Positions 8,458 through 15,875 of a stretch of 33,021 nucleotides of DNA are shown piece after piece; the stretch's first letter is position 1, and each line of letters starts with the position of its first letter. This DNA is from Pseudomonadota bacterium (GTDB lineage Bacteria; Pseudomonadota; Alphaproteobacteria; Rhizobiales; Beijerinckiaceae). The stretch spans positions 1 to 33,021 of the forward strand of contig JAEXGT010000093.1 of the NCBI GenBank assembly GCA_023450615.1. The letters run 5' to 3'. The position numbers and the translations under genes were made by a program. The notes under the pieces are model-generated. The model ran no database searches. It was not told the origin of the DNA and saw only the letters and a list, made by a program, of their open reading frames with translations.

Positions 8458-8727
8458 TCAGTGGATATTGATCTCTCCGGCAACTGCGCGAAATTCGGCT
8501 GGGCGGATCAATTGTGCGTGGGTGACCGTGACGGAGTGTAGAGGCCCGGCAAGTTCTCGCTTCCAGAACTCGAGGAAATCGATGAGCACGGGGAAACGGG
8601 GGGCGAGGTCGTAATCCTGCCAGATATAGGTCTGCAGGAACGTAGGATGATCCGGCATCCGATAGAGGATCTGAGCGGTCGTCAGCCCGTAACCTTCCAG
8701 TTGGCGAATGAAATCCTTGGATGCCAT
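8458..8727 (-). CDS. Usg-family protein
   Basis: A small 89-residue protein matching the Usg-like family (PF06233) of alphaproteobacteria. The recognisable core is GYGLTTAQILYRMPDHP (12-28), then LQTYIWQDYDLAPRFP and a C-terminal HSVTV segment. It is soluble, with no signal peptide or membrane segment, and its biochemical function is unknown. The name comes from a historical gene label and should not be read as aspartate-semialdehyde dehydrogenase. ATG 8727 follows a GAGGGAG-type ribosome binding site. It is on the same strand as the ExoD-like gene downstream, 145 bases away. A 7-bp inverted repeat lies about 70 bases before the start. Confidence 0.86.
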   Translation of the reverse strand: MASKDFIRQLEGYGLTTAQILYRMPDHPTFLQTYIWQDYDLAPRFPVLIDFLEFWKRELAGPLHSVTVTHAQLIRPAEFRAVAGEINIH

Positions 8728-8794
8728 GCGAACTCCCTCTCTAGTCCTGAGAGGCAGGCACTCACCCGATCATGAGGGCGGTGTCCTGCCCTAT

Positions 8795-8815
8795 GCTCAA
8801 GGCTAAATCTTGAGC
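8795..8815. repeat. Inverted repeat between the GNAT and usg genes
   Basis: GCTCAAG (8795-8801) and CTTGAGC (8809-8815) form a perfect 7-bp inverted repeat with a seven-base spacer. A second, tighter hairpin (GGCCTC 8836-8841, GAGGCC 8845-8850) sits directly after the GNAT stop codon. Neither has a T-run, so they could be transcript-end structures or a dyad operator upstream of usg. What is seen is only the symmetry. Confidence 0.4.
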
Positions 8816-8852
8816 GCGATCTAGGGTTCCCGCAAGGCCTCAAGGAGGCCGC

Positions 8853-9386
8853 TCAGGCCGATGTGATCTGCTTGTGGAAATAGGTGGTGTCGCACAAGCC
8901 GCCCTGAGGCCATAAGGCATAATTCGGGATGACGCCCACACGCTGCCAGCCGAGGCGGGTATAAAGACGCTCCCCGGCGCTTCCGGTCACCGTATCGAGC
9001 ACGAGCACGGTTTTTCCCGCACTCGCCGCCGCTTTTTCCGCAGCGCGCATAAGAGCGGCGCCGATCCCGCGCTTTCGCGCCCTGCGATGCACGAGCATCT
9101 TTGAAATGTCGGCCCGGTGCGGCTGATTTTCCGGCTGTTTGAGAACAACCTGGACCGTGCCGACGACTTCGCCGCCATCCTCGGCGACGAGGAGAATGCG
9201 CTCTCCCGCCGCCACGCCCTCGGCGACCCCTCTCCAGAAAGCGTCTGCCTTGTCCTTCGTCATCGGCAGCATGAAGCTGACGGAAGCTCCGCCCTCCACG
9301 CAATCGATCAGCACGTCGGACAAGGCTCCGACCAGCTCGGCAGCCTCCTGCGGCGACAGGGAGCGGATTGTAACGGCATCGCTCAT
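8853..9386 (-). CDS. GNAT family N-acetyltransferase
   Basis: A 177-residue acetyltransferase. Motif A for acetyl-CoA binding is MLVHRRARKRGIGAALM (97-113), with R104-x-x-G107-x-G109; it is preceded by the beta strand VVGTVQVVLKQ (74-84) and followed by LVLDTVTGSAGERLYTRLG (motif B region) and the C-terminal GLCDTTYFHKQI. Substrate unknown; the family includes enzymes acting on antibiotics, amino acids and small metabolites. It starts eight bases after the stop of the XRE-cupin regulator, and its ribosome binding site AGAGG overlaps that stop codon (TAGAGG), so the two are translationally coupled. This links its expression to the regulator. Confidence 0.9.
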   Translation of the reverse strand: MSDAVTIRSLSPQEAAELVGALSDVLIDCVEGGASVSFMLPMTKDKADAFWRGVAEGVAAGERILLVAEDGGEVVGTVQVVLKQPENQPHRADISKMLVHRRARKRGIGAALMRAAEKAAASAGKTVLVLDTVTGSAGERLYTRLGWQRVGVIPNYALWPQGGLCDTTYFHKQITSA

Positions 9387-9394
9387 CGGAACCT

Positions 9395-9985
9395 CTAGCG
9401 GGTTGGAAATTTCGTGTCGGTGGTCAACGCGACCAGATACCGGGCGGGCTGGTTTGAAGGGTTGCGGAAGATTATCGGCTGCTCGATGTCCATGCAGAGG
9501 CAGTCGCCGGCCAAGAGCCGATAGGTCTCATTGCCGACCCCCAGCTCTATCTCGCCCTCGATGATCCAGATCTGCTGACTTACGCCCACGAAGCGAGGCC
9601 CCGTATCGTAGGCGACGCGGGCGCCGACCGGCATGATCACCTCGACCAGTTCGATAGGTGACGGAAATCCGGAAGGCGAAAGGTTACGGCGCAGGTAGCC
9701 GCTGTCCGGATCCCGCCAGACGCGCTGCTCGGCCCGGCGCACCAGGGGTGAAGCTGCGGCGCTCTCCTGCCTCGCGAACAGGGAAGCCAGCGTCACGCCC
9801 AAGCCTGCGGCCAGCTTGTCCAGAATCACCGCCGTAGGGCTGCTTTCGCCCCGCTCAATGAGAGAAATCATCGAGCGGCTGACGCCGGTTCGCTCGGCCA
9901 AGGTATCAAGGGTCAGCCCATGTCCCGTGCGAAGGCTGCGCAGGCGGCCGGCGAGATGTGCATTGATGTCTGAGCTTTCATCCAT
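9395..9985 (-). CDS. XRE-family regulator with C-terminal cupin domain
   Basis: A 196-residue transcriptional regulator. Residues 12-71 are an XRE helix-turn-helix (LRSLRTGHGLTLDTLAERTG, then VSRSMISLIERGESSP at 35-50, the recognition helix). Residues 110-190 form a cupin (VEVIMPVGARVAYD, IWIIEGEIELGVGNE, LLAGDCLCMD), probably the ligand-sensing part. Such regulators (PuuR-like or SutR-like) usually control neighbouring metabolic or transport genes. I place the start at ATG 9985 (MDESSD); ATG 10006 or GTG 10072 would add 7 or 29 residues with no better ribosome binding site. It is coupled to the GNAT gene and divergent from a formyltransferase, with a perfect 12-bp palindrome in the gap. Confidence 0.88.
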   Translation of the reverse strand: MDESSDINAHLAGRLRSLRTGHGLTLDTLAERTGVSRSMISLIERGESSPTAVILDKLAAGLGVTLASLFARQESAAASPLVRRAEQRVWRDPDSGYLRRNLSPSGFPSPIELVEVIMPVGARVAYDTGPRFVGVSQQIWIIEGEIELGVGNETYRLLAGDCLCMDIEQPIIFRNPSNQPARYLVALTTDTKFPTR

Positions 9986-10002
9986 AAAAATAGAATGCGT
10001 TT

Positions 10003-10020
10003 CCATTATAATGGAGTCAA
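10003..10020 (-). promoter_or_regulatory. Perfect palindrome and possible promoter of the XRE-cupin gene
   Basis: CCATTATAATGG at 10003-10014 is a perfect 12-bp palindrome. On the minus strand it is directly preceded by TTGACT (10020-10015), a good -35 hexamer. It would lie in the spacer of a promoter whose -10 is CATTCT or an adjacent shift, placing the transcript start at or very near ATG 9985 (leaderless). The palindrome itself contains TATAAT on both strands, but no matching -35 at correct spacing. Binding by the XRE-cupin protein is inference. Confidence 0.45.
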
Positions 10021-10107
10021 CGACAAGCTGGCGAAGAAGCAGGCTTGCGCTAGGTCCCGAACTTGCCTTCACTAAGCCCCTACCGCCGGAAAAGGAGATG
10101 ACCCGGA

Positions 10108-10956
10108 ATGCGGTTCGCTTTTGCCGGGATCGATTTTCTCGGGGATGTCTTCGAGACGCTGATCGAGAGGGGCTGGCAACCCGTGAAGCTGTTCAGCAGG
10201 CCCTGCGACAGCATCTATGATTTCAATGATGCCACCGTTGCCCGCGCCCGCAACTTGCGCATCCCGATCCAGATGTCGCGCATCCTCCCATCCGATCTCG
10301 CAGGGCTGAAAGCCCTAGGCTGCAATGCCCTGGTGGTGGCAGGCTATCCATGGCTCATCAAAGGTTGGGAACCTTATGTGCCCTATGCCTTCAACTTCCA
10401 CCCCTCGCCCCTGCCCGATGGGCGTGGCCCCTACCCGCTCTTCAAGGCGATTCTCGATGCGGCTCCCGAATGGGGCGTGACGGCCCATGCCCTGGAGCCT
10501 GCCTTCGATACAGGCCCCATCCTTGCGCAGAAGCGTTTTGCCCTGAGCCCGCAGGAAACCCACGACACCCTGCTCGCCAAGTGCCAAATGGCCGCCAGGG
10601 ACATGACGATCCGTCTGGCGGAAGATCTTCCACAGCTTTGGCGAGAGGCCAAGTCGCAGGGCCCCGGAACTTATTGGCCGCGCATCACCCAGACCGACAG
10701 AACAATCAAATGGACGGGAAGCGTGAGCGATGTGCTGCGAACGATTCGCGCCTTCGGCTCGATCGAGGCCTTCGCACAGGTTGATTCCCGGTACATTTAT
10801 GTCTGGGAGGCCAGCGGCTGGCAGGAGAAGCATGGCTTCCGGCCAGGCACCCTGGTTCATAAGCACCGCAGGCATATGGTCATCGCGGCGAGGGATGGGC
10901 TCGTCCAGATTACCGGCTGGAGCCCTTATGCGCCGGGGCCGGCCCGCCGTGGCTGA
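10108..10956 (+). CDS. Folate-dependent formyltransferase family protein
   Basis: A 282-residue protein with the formyltransferase fold of Fmt and ArnA. The catalytic triad is present in N96-F-H98 (AFNFHPSPLPDGRG, 94-107) and D134 (EPAFDTGPIL, 130-139), with GVTAH (123-127) between. N10-formyltetrahydrofolate is the expected donor. The N-terminus MRFAFAGIDFLG is like Fmt, but the conserved Fmt C-terminal tRNA-binding domain is not obvious, and the sequence is more divergent than a housekeeping Fmt would be. The acceptor may instead be an amino-sugar or another amine. ATG 10108 has AAGGAG about ten bases upstream. It is divergent from the XRE-cupin/GNAT pair, which may regulate it. Substrate unknown. 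Confidence 0.85.
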   Translation: MRFAFAGIDFLGDVFETLIERGWQPVKLFSRPCDSIYDFNDATVARARNLRIPIQMSRILPSDLAGLKALGCNALVVAGYPWLIKGWEPYVPYAFNFHPSPLPDGRGPYPLFKAILDAAPEWGVTAHALEPAFDTGPILAQKRFALSPQETHDTLLAKCQMAARDMTIRLAEDLPQLWREAKSQGPGTYWPRITQTDRTIKWTGSVSDVLRTIRAFGSIEAFAQVDSRYIYVWEASGWQEKHGFRPGTLVHKHRRHMVIAARDGLVQITGWSPYAPGPARRG

Positions 10957-10962
10957 AAAGGA

Positions 10963-11031
10963 TCAACGCCGCCGCTTCAGCAGCTTCCAGGCCTGGCGCA
11001 GAACAATGATATTCCGGATGAGCTTGAACAT
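10963..11031 (-). CDS. Possible 22-residue basic amphipathic peptide
   Basis: An ATG (11031) with the ribosome binding site AGAGG seven bases upstream opens a 22-codon frame ending in TGA at 10963. The peptide begins MFKLIRNIIVLRQAWKLL and ends KRRR. It has eight basic residues and no acidic ones, with hydrophobic residues spaced as in an amphipathic helix, so it could bind membrane or RNA. It lies 74 bases after the flavin reductase stop codon on the same strand, and its ribosome binding site is part of a hairpin. Too short for homology by eye; it could be chance, but start, spacing and composition are all favourable. Confidence 0.42.
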   Translation of the reverse strand: MFKLIRNIIVLRQAWKLLKRRR

Positions 11032-11038
11032 GGGCGTA

Positions 11039-11067
11039 CCTCTAAAAGCGTATGCTTTTAAAAGAGG
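11039..11067 (-). promoter_or_regulatory. Hairpin masking the ribosome binding site of the micro-ORF
   Basis: In the minus-strand transcript CCTCT (11067-11063) can pair with the ribosome binding site AGAGG (11043-11039), and TAAAAGC (11060-11054) pairs with GCTTTTA (11049-11043) around a four-base loop, leaving a short bulge between the two helices (one T is shared by both). The AT-rich stem is of the kind that could melt with temperature or upon translation of upstream sequence. There is no T-run after it in this direction, so it is not a good terminator. Confidence 0.45.
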
Positions 11068-11105
11068 AACTCAGGCTAAGGTTCCTTGCCTCCAGTCCTG
11101 AAGGA

Positions 11106-11633
11106 TCAAAGCTCGCGGTACAGCCGCCCTTGGTAGATGAGCGCGGGCCTGATCTCGCCGAGACGGATATTGACGATCTCTCCGATAAGCACGTGGTGCG
11201 TGGCGACCACCCGGGCGTCGCTCAGGCGACAGTCGAAGGATGCGAGGCTCGTTCGGAGAACGGGAGCGCCGGTGACGAGACGATCCCACTCGCCGCTGAC
11301 GAAGCGGTCCGGCCCCTGGAGATTCGTGCGACCGGCAAACACATCCGCCAGGGCCCGATCCTCGGCGGCCAGGGCGTTCACGCAAAAAACGCCGTTCGAG
11401 AGGAGCGCCTGTGCGGAGCGGGCCGCCGTGTTGACGCAGACCAGAAGCGAGGCCGGATCGTCCGTGACGGGCGTAACGGCGGTTGCCGTGAACCCGGCGG
11501 GGCCCGCAGGCCCATCCGTGGTGACCACATGAACGGCTGCGGCAATGCGGCTCATGCCCTCACGGAAGAGGACCGCATCGAGGCGCTGTGCATCGGTTTC
11601 GGCGGATGAGGGAGGAGCGGGAGTCTTCAACAT
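11106..11633 (-). CDS. Flavin reductase family protein
   Basis: A 175-residue flavin reductase-like protein (PF01613; HpaC/RutF type) that would supply reduced FMN or FAD to a partner monooxygenase using NAD(P)H. Landmarks are REGMSRIAAAVHVVTTDGP (near 25-43), GFTATAVTPVTDDPASLLVCVN, the FCVNALA strand and the C-terminal THHVLIGEIVNIRLGE followed by LIYQGRLYREL. The start ATG 11633 (MLKTPAPP) fits the family length of about 165 residues and has GGAAG just upstream. An ATG at 11729 would add 32 residues without homology or ribosome binding site. No monooxygenase gene adjoins it, so the partner is unknown. It is divergent from the liv operon. Confidence 0.88.
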   Translation of the reverse strand: MLKTPAPPSSAETDAQRLDAVLFREGMSRIAAAVHVVTTDGPAGPAGFTATAVTPVTDDPASLLVCVNTAARSAQALLSNGVFCVNALAAEDRALADVFAGRTNLQGPDRFVSGEWDRLVTGAPVLRTSLASFDCRLSDARVVATHHVLIGEIVNIRLGEIRPALIYQGRLYREL

Positions 11634-11768
11634 GTTCTTCCAGAAGCCTCTCCCACTCTTTCGAGCGGAGCACAAGGCGTAGCGTGCATATGGGGCCGAC
11701 AGCCCGGCTTTGAAAGCCACCTTGGGCATTCTGCTGCTTATTGGACCAAAGTCTGCCGCCTATTCCAT

Positions 11769-11818
11769 CAATATCCGTGATCCGAATCTTAACCGTCCGT
11801 TGTCGAAGCAATATCCGT
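11769..11818 (+). repeat. Direct repeat upstream of livH
   Basis: CAATATCCGT occurs at 11769-11778 and again at 11809-11818, exactly 40 bases apart, about 110-160 bases before the livH start. The second copy lies within GCAATATCCGTTTGC, which has short inverted ends. This is a possible pair of binding sites for a regulator of the amino acid importer; no regulator is identified. Confidence 0.4.
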
Positions 11819-11927
11819 TTGCTAGAGACGCGCTTCCCAGAGGTACCGGCTTGGCCTTGCACACGTAATCGTGCTTTGTTGAGCAGTTCCCAAGCAAGAC
11901 CCGCTTCCAGAGGGCTAAGGGTAGGAC

Positions 11928-12848
11928 ATGGAAATCTTTGTGCAGCAGCTCATCAACGGGCTGACGCTGGGGTCGATCTACGGCCTCATCGCCATCGGCT
12001 ATACGATGGTCTTCGGTATCATCGGCATGGTGAACTTCGCCCACGGCGACGTCTTCATGCTCTCCGCTTTCATCGCGCTGATCTTCTTTCTCATCCTGAC
12101 CACATGGCTCGGGATCTCTTCCGTCGTGCTGGCGCTCTTCATTGTGCTGCTCATCTCGATGGTGCTCACCTCGCTCTGGGGCTGGGCCATCGAACGGGTG
12201 GCCTACCGGCCCCTGCGCGGCTCATTCCGTCTGGCTCCGCTGATCTCCGCCATCGGCGTGTCGATCTTCCTGTCGAACTTCGTCCAAGTGGCCCAGGGCG
12301 CGCGCAACAAGCCGACCCCTCCCATGATTCAGGACGTGATTGTCCTGTTCCAGGGCGCGAGCGGCTATAATGTCGCGATCTCCTACAGGCAGATCATCAT
12401 CATGGTCGTGACCGCCGTTCTGCTGACGATCTTCTGGTACATCGTCCAGAAGACCTCTCTCGGACGGGCCCAGCGCGCCTGCGAGCAAGACCGCAAGATG
12501 GCTGCCCTGCTCGGCATCAACGTGGATCGCACGATTTCGCTGACCTTCGTGATCGGCGCGTCTCTCGCGGCGGTCGCGGGCACCATGTATCTGCTGTATT
12601 ATGGCGTCGTGAGCTTCGCCGACGGCTTCGTGCCGGGCGTGAAGGCCTTCACGGCGGCGGTTCTCGGCGGCATCGGCTCCTTGCCGGGCGCCGTCCTCGG
12701 CGGCCTGATCATCGGTCTCATCGAGACTTTCTGGTCGGCTTATTTCTCGATCGAGTACAAGGACGTGGCCGCGTTCTCGATCCTGGCCATCGTCTTGATC
12801 TTCATGCCCTCCGGTATTCTCGGACGGCCTGAAGTCGAGAAGGTTTAA
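11928..12848 (+). CDS. livH: Branched-chain amino acid ABC transporter permease LivH
   Basis: An inner-membrane permease of 306 residues and about eight helices. The start MEIFVQQLINGLTLGSIYGL and the segments AIGYTMVFGIIGMVNFAHGD (last ten at about 31-40) are the family signature of LivH. The cytoplasmic coupling region RACEQDRKMAALLGIN (about 184-199) contacts the ATPases. The C-terminal GGIGSLPGAVLGG is also typical. It forms the channel with LivM. First gene of a tight cluster: livM begins eight bases after its stop. ATG 11928 follows AAGGGTAGG. The upstream 200 bases carry a repeated CAATATCCGT. The operon imports leucine, isoleucine, valine or related amino acids; exact specificity cannot be read. 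Confidence 0.95.
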   Translation: MEIFVQQLINGLTLGSIYGLIAIGYTMVFGIIGMVNFAHGDVFMLSAFIALIFFLILTTWLGISSVVLALFIVLLISMVLTSLWGWAIERVAYRPLRGSFRLAPLISAIGVSIFLSNFVQVAQGARNKPTPPMIQDVIVLFQGASGYNVAISYRQIIIMVVTAVLLTIFWYIVQKTSLGRAQRACEQDRKMAALLGINVDRTISLTFVIGASLAAVAGTMYLLYYGVVSFADGFVPGVKAFTAAVLGGIGSLPGAVLGGLIIGLIETFWSAYFSIEYKDVAAFSILAIVLIFMPSGILGRPEVEKV

Positions 12849-12856
12849 GGAGCTAG

Positions 12857-14275
12857 ATGAGCATGAACGCTCCTTCCATCACCACCTCGGCCCAGACACA
12901 GGCCGTTACGAAAACCTTCGATCTGAAGGCGGCCCTCAAGGACGCCTCCAAAGCCGCTCTGATCACCTTCGGCCTGTCCATTCCGATCCTGTCCTTCAAG
13001 ACGGAGCAGAGTGGCGCCGACCTGTTCCTGAGCTCGCGCTGGGGCCTGTCCTTCATCGTCACAGCCATCGTGTTCGGTCTGCGCCTGCTGATCCATGCTT
13101 TCACGGCGTCCCGCGCCTACAAGAAGGCCACTCCCAGCCCCCATCAGGCGACGGAGGCGGTCCATGCGGAGCCGAGCGCGTTCCAGCATGTGTCGAAATT
13201 CGCCATTCCCTTCTTCCTGGGCGTGGCGCTGGCCTTCCCGTTCCTGATCTATCTGGTTCAGGGCGGGTTGAATGAATCCCGTTATTGGATCGATCTCGGC
13301 ATCCTCATCCTTACCTACGTGATGCTCGGCTGGGGCCTGAACATCGTGGTGGGCCTCGCCGGTCTGCTCGATCTGGGCTACGTCGCCTTCTACGCGGTCG
13401 GCGCCTATTCCTACGCCCTGCTCTCCACCACGTTCGGGCTGTCGTTCTGGATCTGCCTGCCGCTCGCCGGCATCCTGGCCGCCTTCTGGGGCATGATCCT
13501 CGGCTTCCCGGTGCTGCGCCTGCGCGGCGACTACCTCGCCATCGTGACGCTGGCCTTCGGTGAGATCATCCGTCTCGTGCTCATCAACTGGGTGGACGTG
13601 ACGGGCGGCGGCGCCGGCATTGCCTCGATCCCGCGCGCGACCTTCTTCGGAATCCCGTTCACGGCGGGCGAAGGCGGTTTTGCCGAGACCTTCGGGCTCG
13701 AGTTCAGCACCATGCACAGGATCGTGTTCCTGTATTATCTCATCCTGGTGCTCGCGCTTCTCACCAACTTCGTCACCATGCGCCTGCGCAAGCTGCCCGT
13801 GGGACGCGCGTGGGAAGCACTGCGCGAGGACGAGATCGCCTGCCGCTCTCTGGGCATCAACACCACGAACACCAAGCTGACGGCCTTCGCCATCGGCGCG
13901 ATGTTCGGCGGCTTCGCGGGTTCGTTCTTCGCGGTACGTCAAGGCTTTATCTCCCCGGAGAGCTTCAACTTCCTGGAATCGGCGATCATCCTGGCCATCG
14001 TGGTCATGGGCGGCATGGGTTCGCAGATCGGCGTCGCCATCGCGGCCATCGTTCTGGTTGGCTTGCCCGAAGTCCTGCGTAACCTCACCTTCCTGAAGGC
14101 CGTGTTCGGCGAAGGCTTCGATCCGAACGAATACCGTCTGCTCCTCTTCGGCGCCGGCATGGTGGCGATGATGGTCTGGCGTCCGCGCGGACTGATTTCG
14201 GAACGTGAACCCTCGGTGATCTTGAAAGAGCGCAAAGCCATCTCCGGCTCGCTCGTGAAGGAAGGACACGGCTAA
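12857..14275 (+). CDS. livM: Branched-chain amino acid ABC transporter permease LivM
   Basis: The second inner-membrane permease, 472 residues. An N-terminal extension of about 130 residues with two or three helices and a hydrophilic linker precedes the core; this matches the DUF3382-type extension of longer LivM proteins such as that of E. coli. The core begins near YWIDLGILILTYVMLGWG and holds the conserved GLAGLLDLGYVAFYAVGAYS (first ten at about 167-176), LRGDYLAIVTLAFGEIIR and the ATPase-coupling loop GRAWEALREDEIACRSLGIN. The stop codon overlaps the livG start by one base (TAATG), which favours coupled translation. Confidence 0.95.
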   Translation: MSMNAPSITTSAQTQAVTKTFDLKAALKDASKAALITFGLSIPILSFKTEQSGADLFLSSRWGLSFIVTAIVFGLRLLIHAFTASRAYKKATPSPHQATEAVHAEPSAFQHVSKFAIPFFLGVALAFPFLIYLVQGGLNESRYWIDLGILILTYVMLGWGLNIVVGLAGLLDLGYVAFYAVGAYSYALLSTTFGLSFWICLPLAGILAAFWGMILGFPVLRLRGDYLAIVTLAFGEIIRLVLINWVDVTGGGAGIASIPRATFFGIPFTAGEGGFAETFGLEFSTMHRIVFLYYLILVLALLTNFVTMRLRKLPVGRAWEALREDEIACRSLGINTTNTKLTAFAIGAMFGGFAGSFFAVRQGFISPESFNFLESAIILAIVVMGGMGSQIGVAIAAIVLVGLPEVLRNLTFLKAVFGEGFDPNEYRLLLFGAGMVAMMVWRPRGLISEREPSVILKERKAISGSLVKEGHG

Positions 14276-15117
14276 TGCGCTGGCTGCAGGATCCCATCCT
14301 CGACGTACAGCATCTCACGATGCGCTTTGGCGGCCTCGTCGCCGTCAACGACCTCTCTTTCCAGGCCGGGCGCGGCGACATCACCGCGCTCATCGGCCCC
14401 AACGGAGCGGGCAAGACGACCGTTTTCAACTGCATCACCGGCTTCTACAAGCCGACGGAAGGCATGTTGGCCCTGCGCAAGCCGGACGGCTCGAACCTGC
14501 TGCTGGAGAGGCTCCCGGGCTTCGACATCAACTGGAAGGCAAAGGTCGCCCGTACCTTCCAGAACATCCGCCTGTTCTCCGGCATGACCGTGCTCGAGAA
14601 CTTGCTGGTGGCGCAGCATAACCCGCTGATGATCTCGTCAGGCTTCACCTTCGCCGGCATTCTCGGGCTCGCCAGCTATCGCCGGGCAGAGAAGGAAGCC
14701 ATCGAGAAGGCGAAGTTCTGGCTGGAGAAGACCCGCCTGATGCACCGCGCTGACGACCCGGCGGGCGACCTGCCCTACGGCGACCAGCGCCGCCTGGAAA
14801 TCGCCCGCGCCATGTGCACGGACCCGCTCCTGCTCTGCCTGGACGAGCCGGCGGCGGGCCTCAACCCGCGTGAGTCGCTGGAGCTCAACGAGCTCCTGCT
14901 CTCGATCCGCAAGGACCAAGGCACCTCGATCCTCCTGATCGAACACGACATGTCCGTCGTCATGGAGATTTCGGACCATGTGGTGGTGCTCGATTACGGC
15001 ACGAAGATCTCGGACGGTCTGCCCGCCGACGTGAGGAACGATCCCAAGGTCATCGCCGCCTATCTGGGCGTGGCCGACGAGGAAGTCGAGAAAGTGGAAG
15101 CGGAGATCGGCGTATGA
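14275..15117 (+). CDS. livG: Branched-chain amino acid ABC transporter ATP-binding protein LivG
   Basis: One of two cytosolic ATPases of the importer, 280 residues. Walker A is GPNGAGKTT (41-49), Walker B ends at D190-E191 (LLCLDEPAAGLN), and the switch histidine is in LLIEHDMSVVM. The signature is the degenerate PYGDQRRLEIARAM usual in LivG in place of LSGGQ. An insertion after Walker A (about 60-90, KPDGSNLLLERLPGF) is also typical. It overlaps livM by one base and livF by four (ATGA). No unusual residues seen. Confidence 0.95.
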   Translation: MRWLQDPILDVQHLTMRFGGLVAVNDLSFQAGRGDITALIGPNGAGKTTVFNCITGFYKPTEGMLALRKPDGSNLLLERLPGFDINWKAKVARTFQNIRLFSGMTVLENLLVAQHNPLMISSGFTFAGILGLASYRRAEKEAIEKAKFWLEKTRLMHRADDPAGDLPYGDQRRLEIARAMCTDPLLLCLDEPAAGLNPRESLELNELLLSIRKDQGTSILLIEHDMSVVMEISDHVVVLDYGTKISDGLPADVRNDPKVIAAYLGVADEEVEKVEAEIGV

Positions 15118-15875
15118 CCGCTGCAAGCATTCAACAGACCGCAATCGATGCGGGCCGTCAGCCGCTTCTCAGCGTGCGCGGCGTCAAGACCTATTACGGC
15201 AACATCATCGCCCTCAAGGGCGTGGACATGGATGTCCACGAAGGCGAGATCGTCACGCTGATCGGCGCCAACGGCGCCGGCAAGTCGACGCTGATGATGA
15301 CCATCTTCGGCAACCCGCGCGCTCGCGAGGGGACGATCACCTATGCGGGCCGCGACATCACCAAGATGCCGACCCACGAGATCGCCCAGCTCTCGATTGC
15401 GCAGTCGCCGGAAGGCCGCCGCATCTTCCCGCGCATGACCGTGTTCGAGAACCTGCAGATGGGCGCCTCGATCAATGGCATGGTCCATTTCGATCAGGAT
15501 CTCGAGCGGGTATGCACCCTGTTCCCGCGCCTGAAGGAACGCCTGCAGCAGCGCGGCGGCACCCTCTCCGGTGGCGAGCAGCAGATGCTGGCCATCGCCC
15601 GCGCGCTCATGAGCCGGCCGAAGCTTCTCCTCCTGGACGAGCCTTCCCTCGGCCTCGCGCCCCTGATCGTGAAACAGATCTTCGACATCATCAAGGAACT
15701 CAACGAGAAGGATGGCATGACCGTCTTCCTCGTGGAGCAGAACGCCTATCACGCCCTCAAGCTCGCGCATCGCGGCTATGTGATGGTGACGGGCAACATC
15801 ACCATGAGCGGCACCGGCAAGGATCTTCTGAACGATCCGCAGGTTCGCGCGGCCTATCTCGAAGGGGGGCACTGA
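15114..15875 (+). CDS. livF: Branched-chain amino acid ABC transporter ATP-binding protein LivF
   Basis: The second ATPase, 253 residues. It has Walker A GANGAGKST (51-59), a canonical signature LSGGEQQ (151-157), Walker B LLLLDEP with D175-E176, and VFLVEQN in the switch region, where Gln replaces the His-containing motif as is normal in LivF. The SPEGRRIFPRMTV segment (99-110) is a LivF hallmark. It overlaps livG by four bases. Its own stop codon overlaps the start of the next small membrane protein by one base (TGATG). Confidence 0.95.
   Translation: MTAASIQQTAIDAGRQPLLSVRGVKTYYGNIIALKGVDMDVHEGEIVTLIGANGAGKSTLMMTIFGNPRAREGTITYAGRDITKMPTHEIAQLSIAQSPEGRRIFPRMTVFENLQMGASINGMVHFDQDLERVCTLFPRLKERLQQRGGTLSGGEQQMLAIARALMSRPKLLLLDEPSLGLAPLIVKQIFDIIKELNEKDGMTVFLVEQNAYHALKLAHRGYVMVTGNITMSGTGKDLLNDPQVRAAYLEGGH

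Noticed and set aside
10007..10012. TATAAT on the plus strand as the -10 of the formyltransferase promoter
   Set aside because: It is part of the palindrome, and no -35-like hexamer lies 16-18 bases upstream.
12845..14269. A 474-codon minus-strand frame opposite livM
   Set aside because: Shadow of a well-supported permease gene; rich in His, Asp, Glu and Arg with no recognisable fold.
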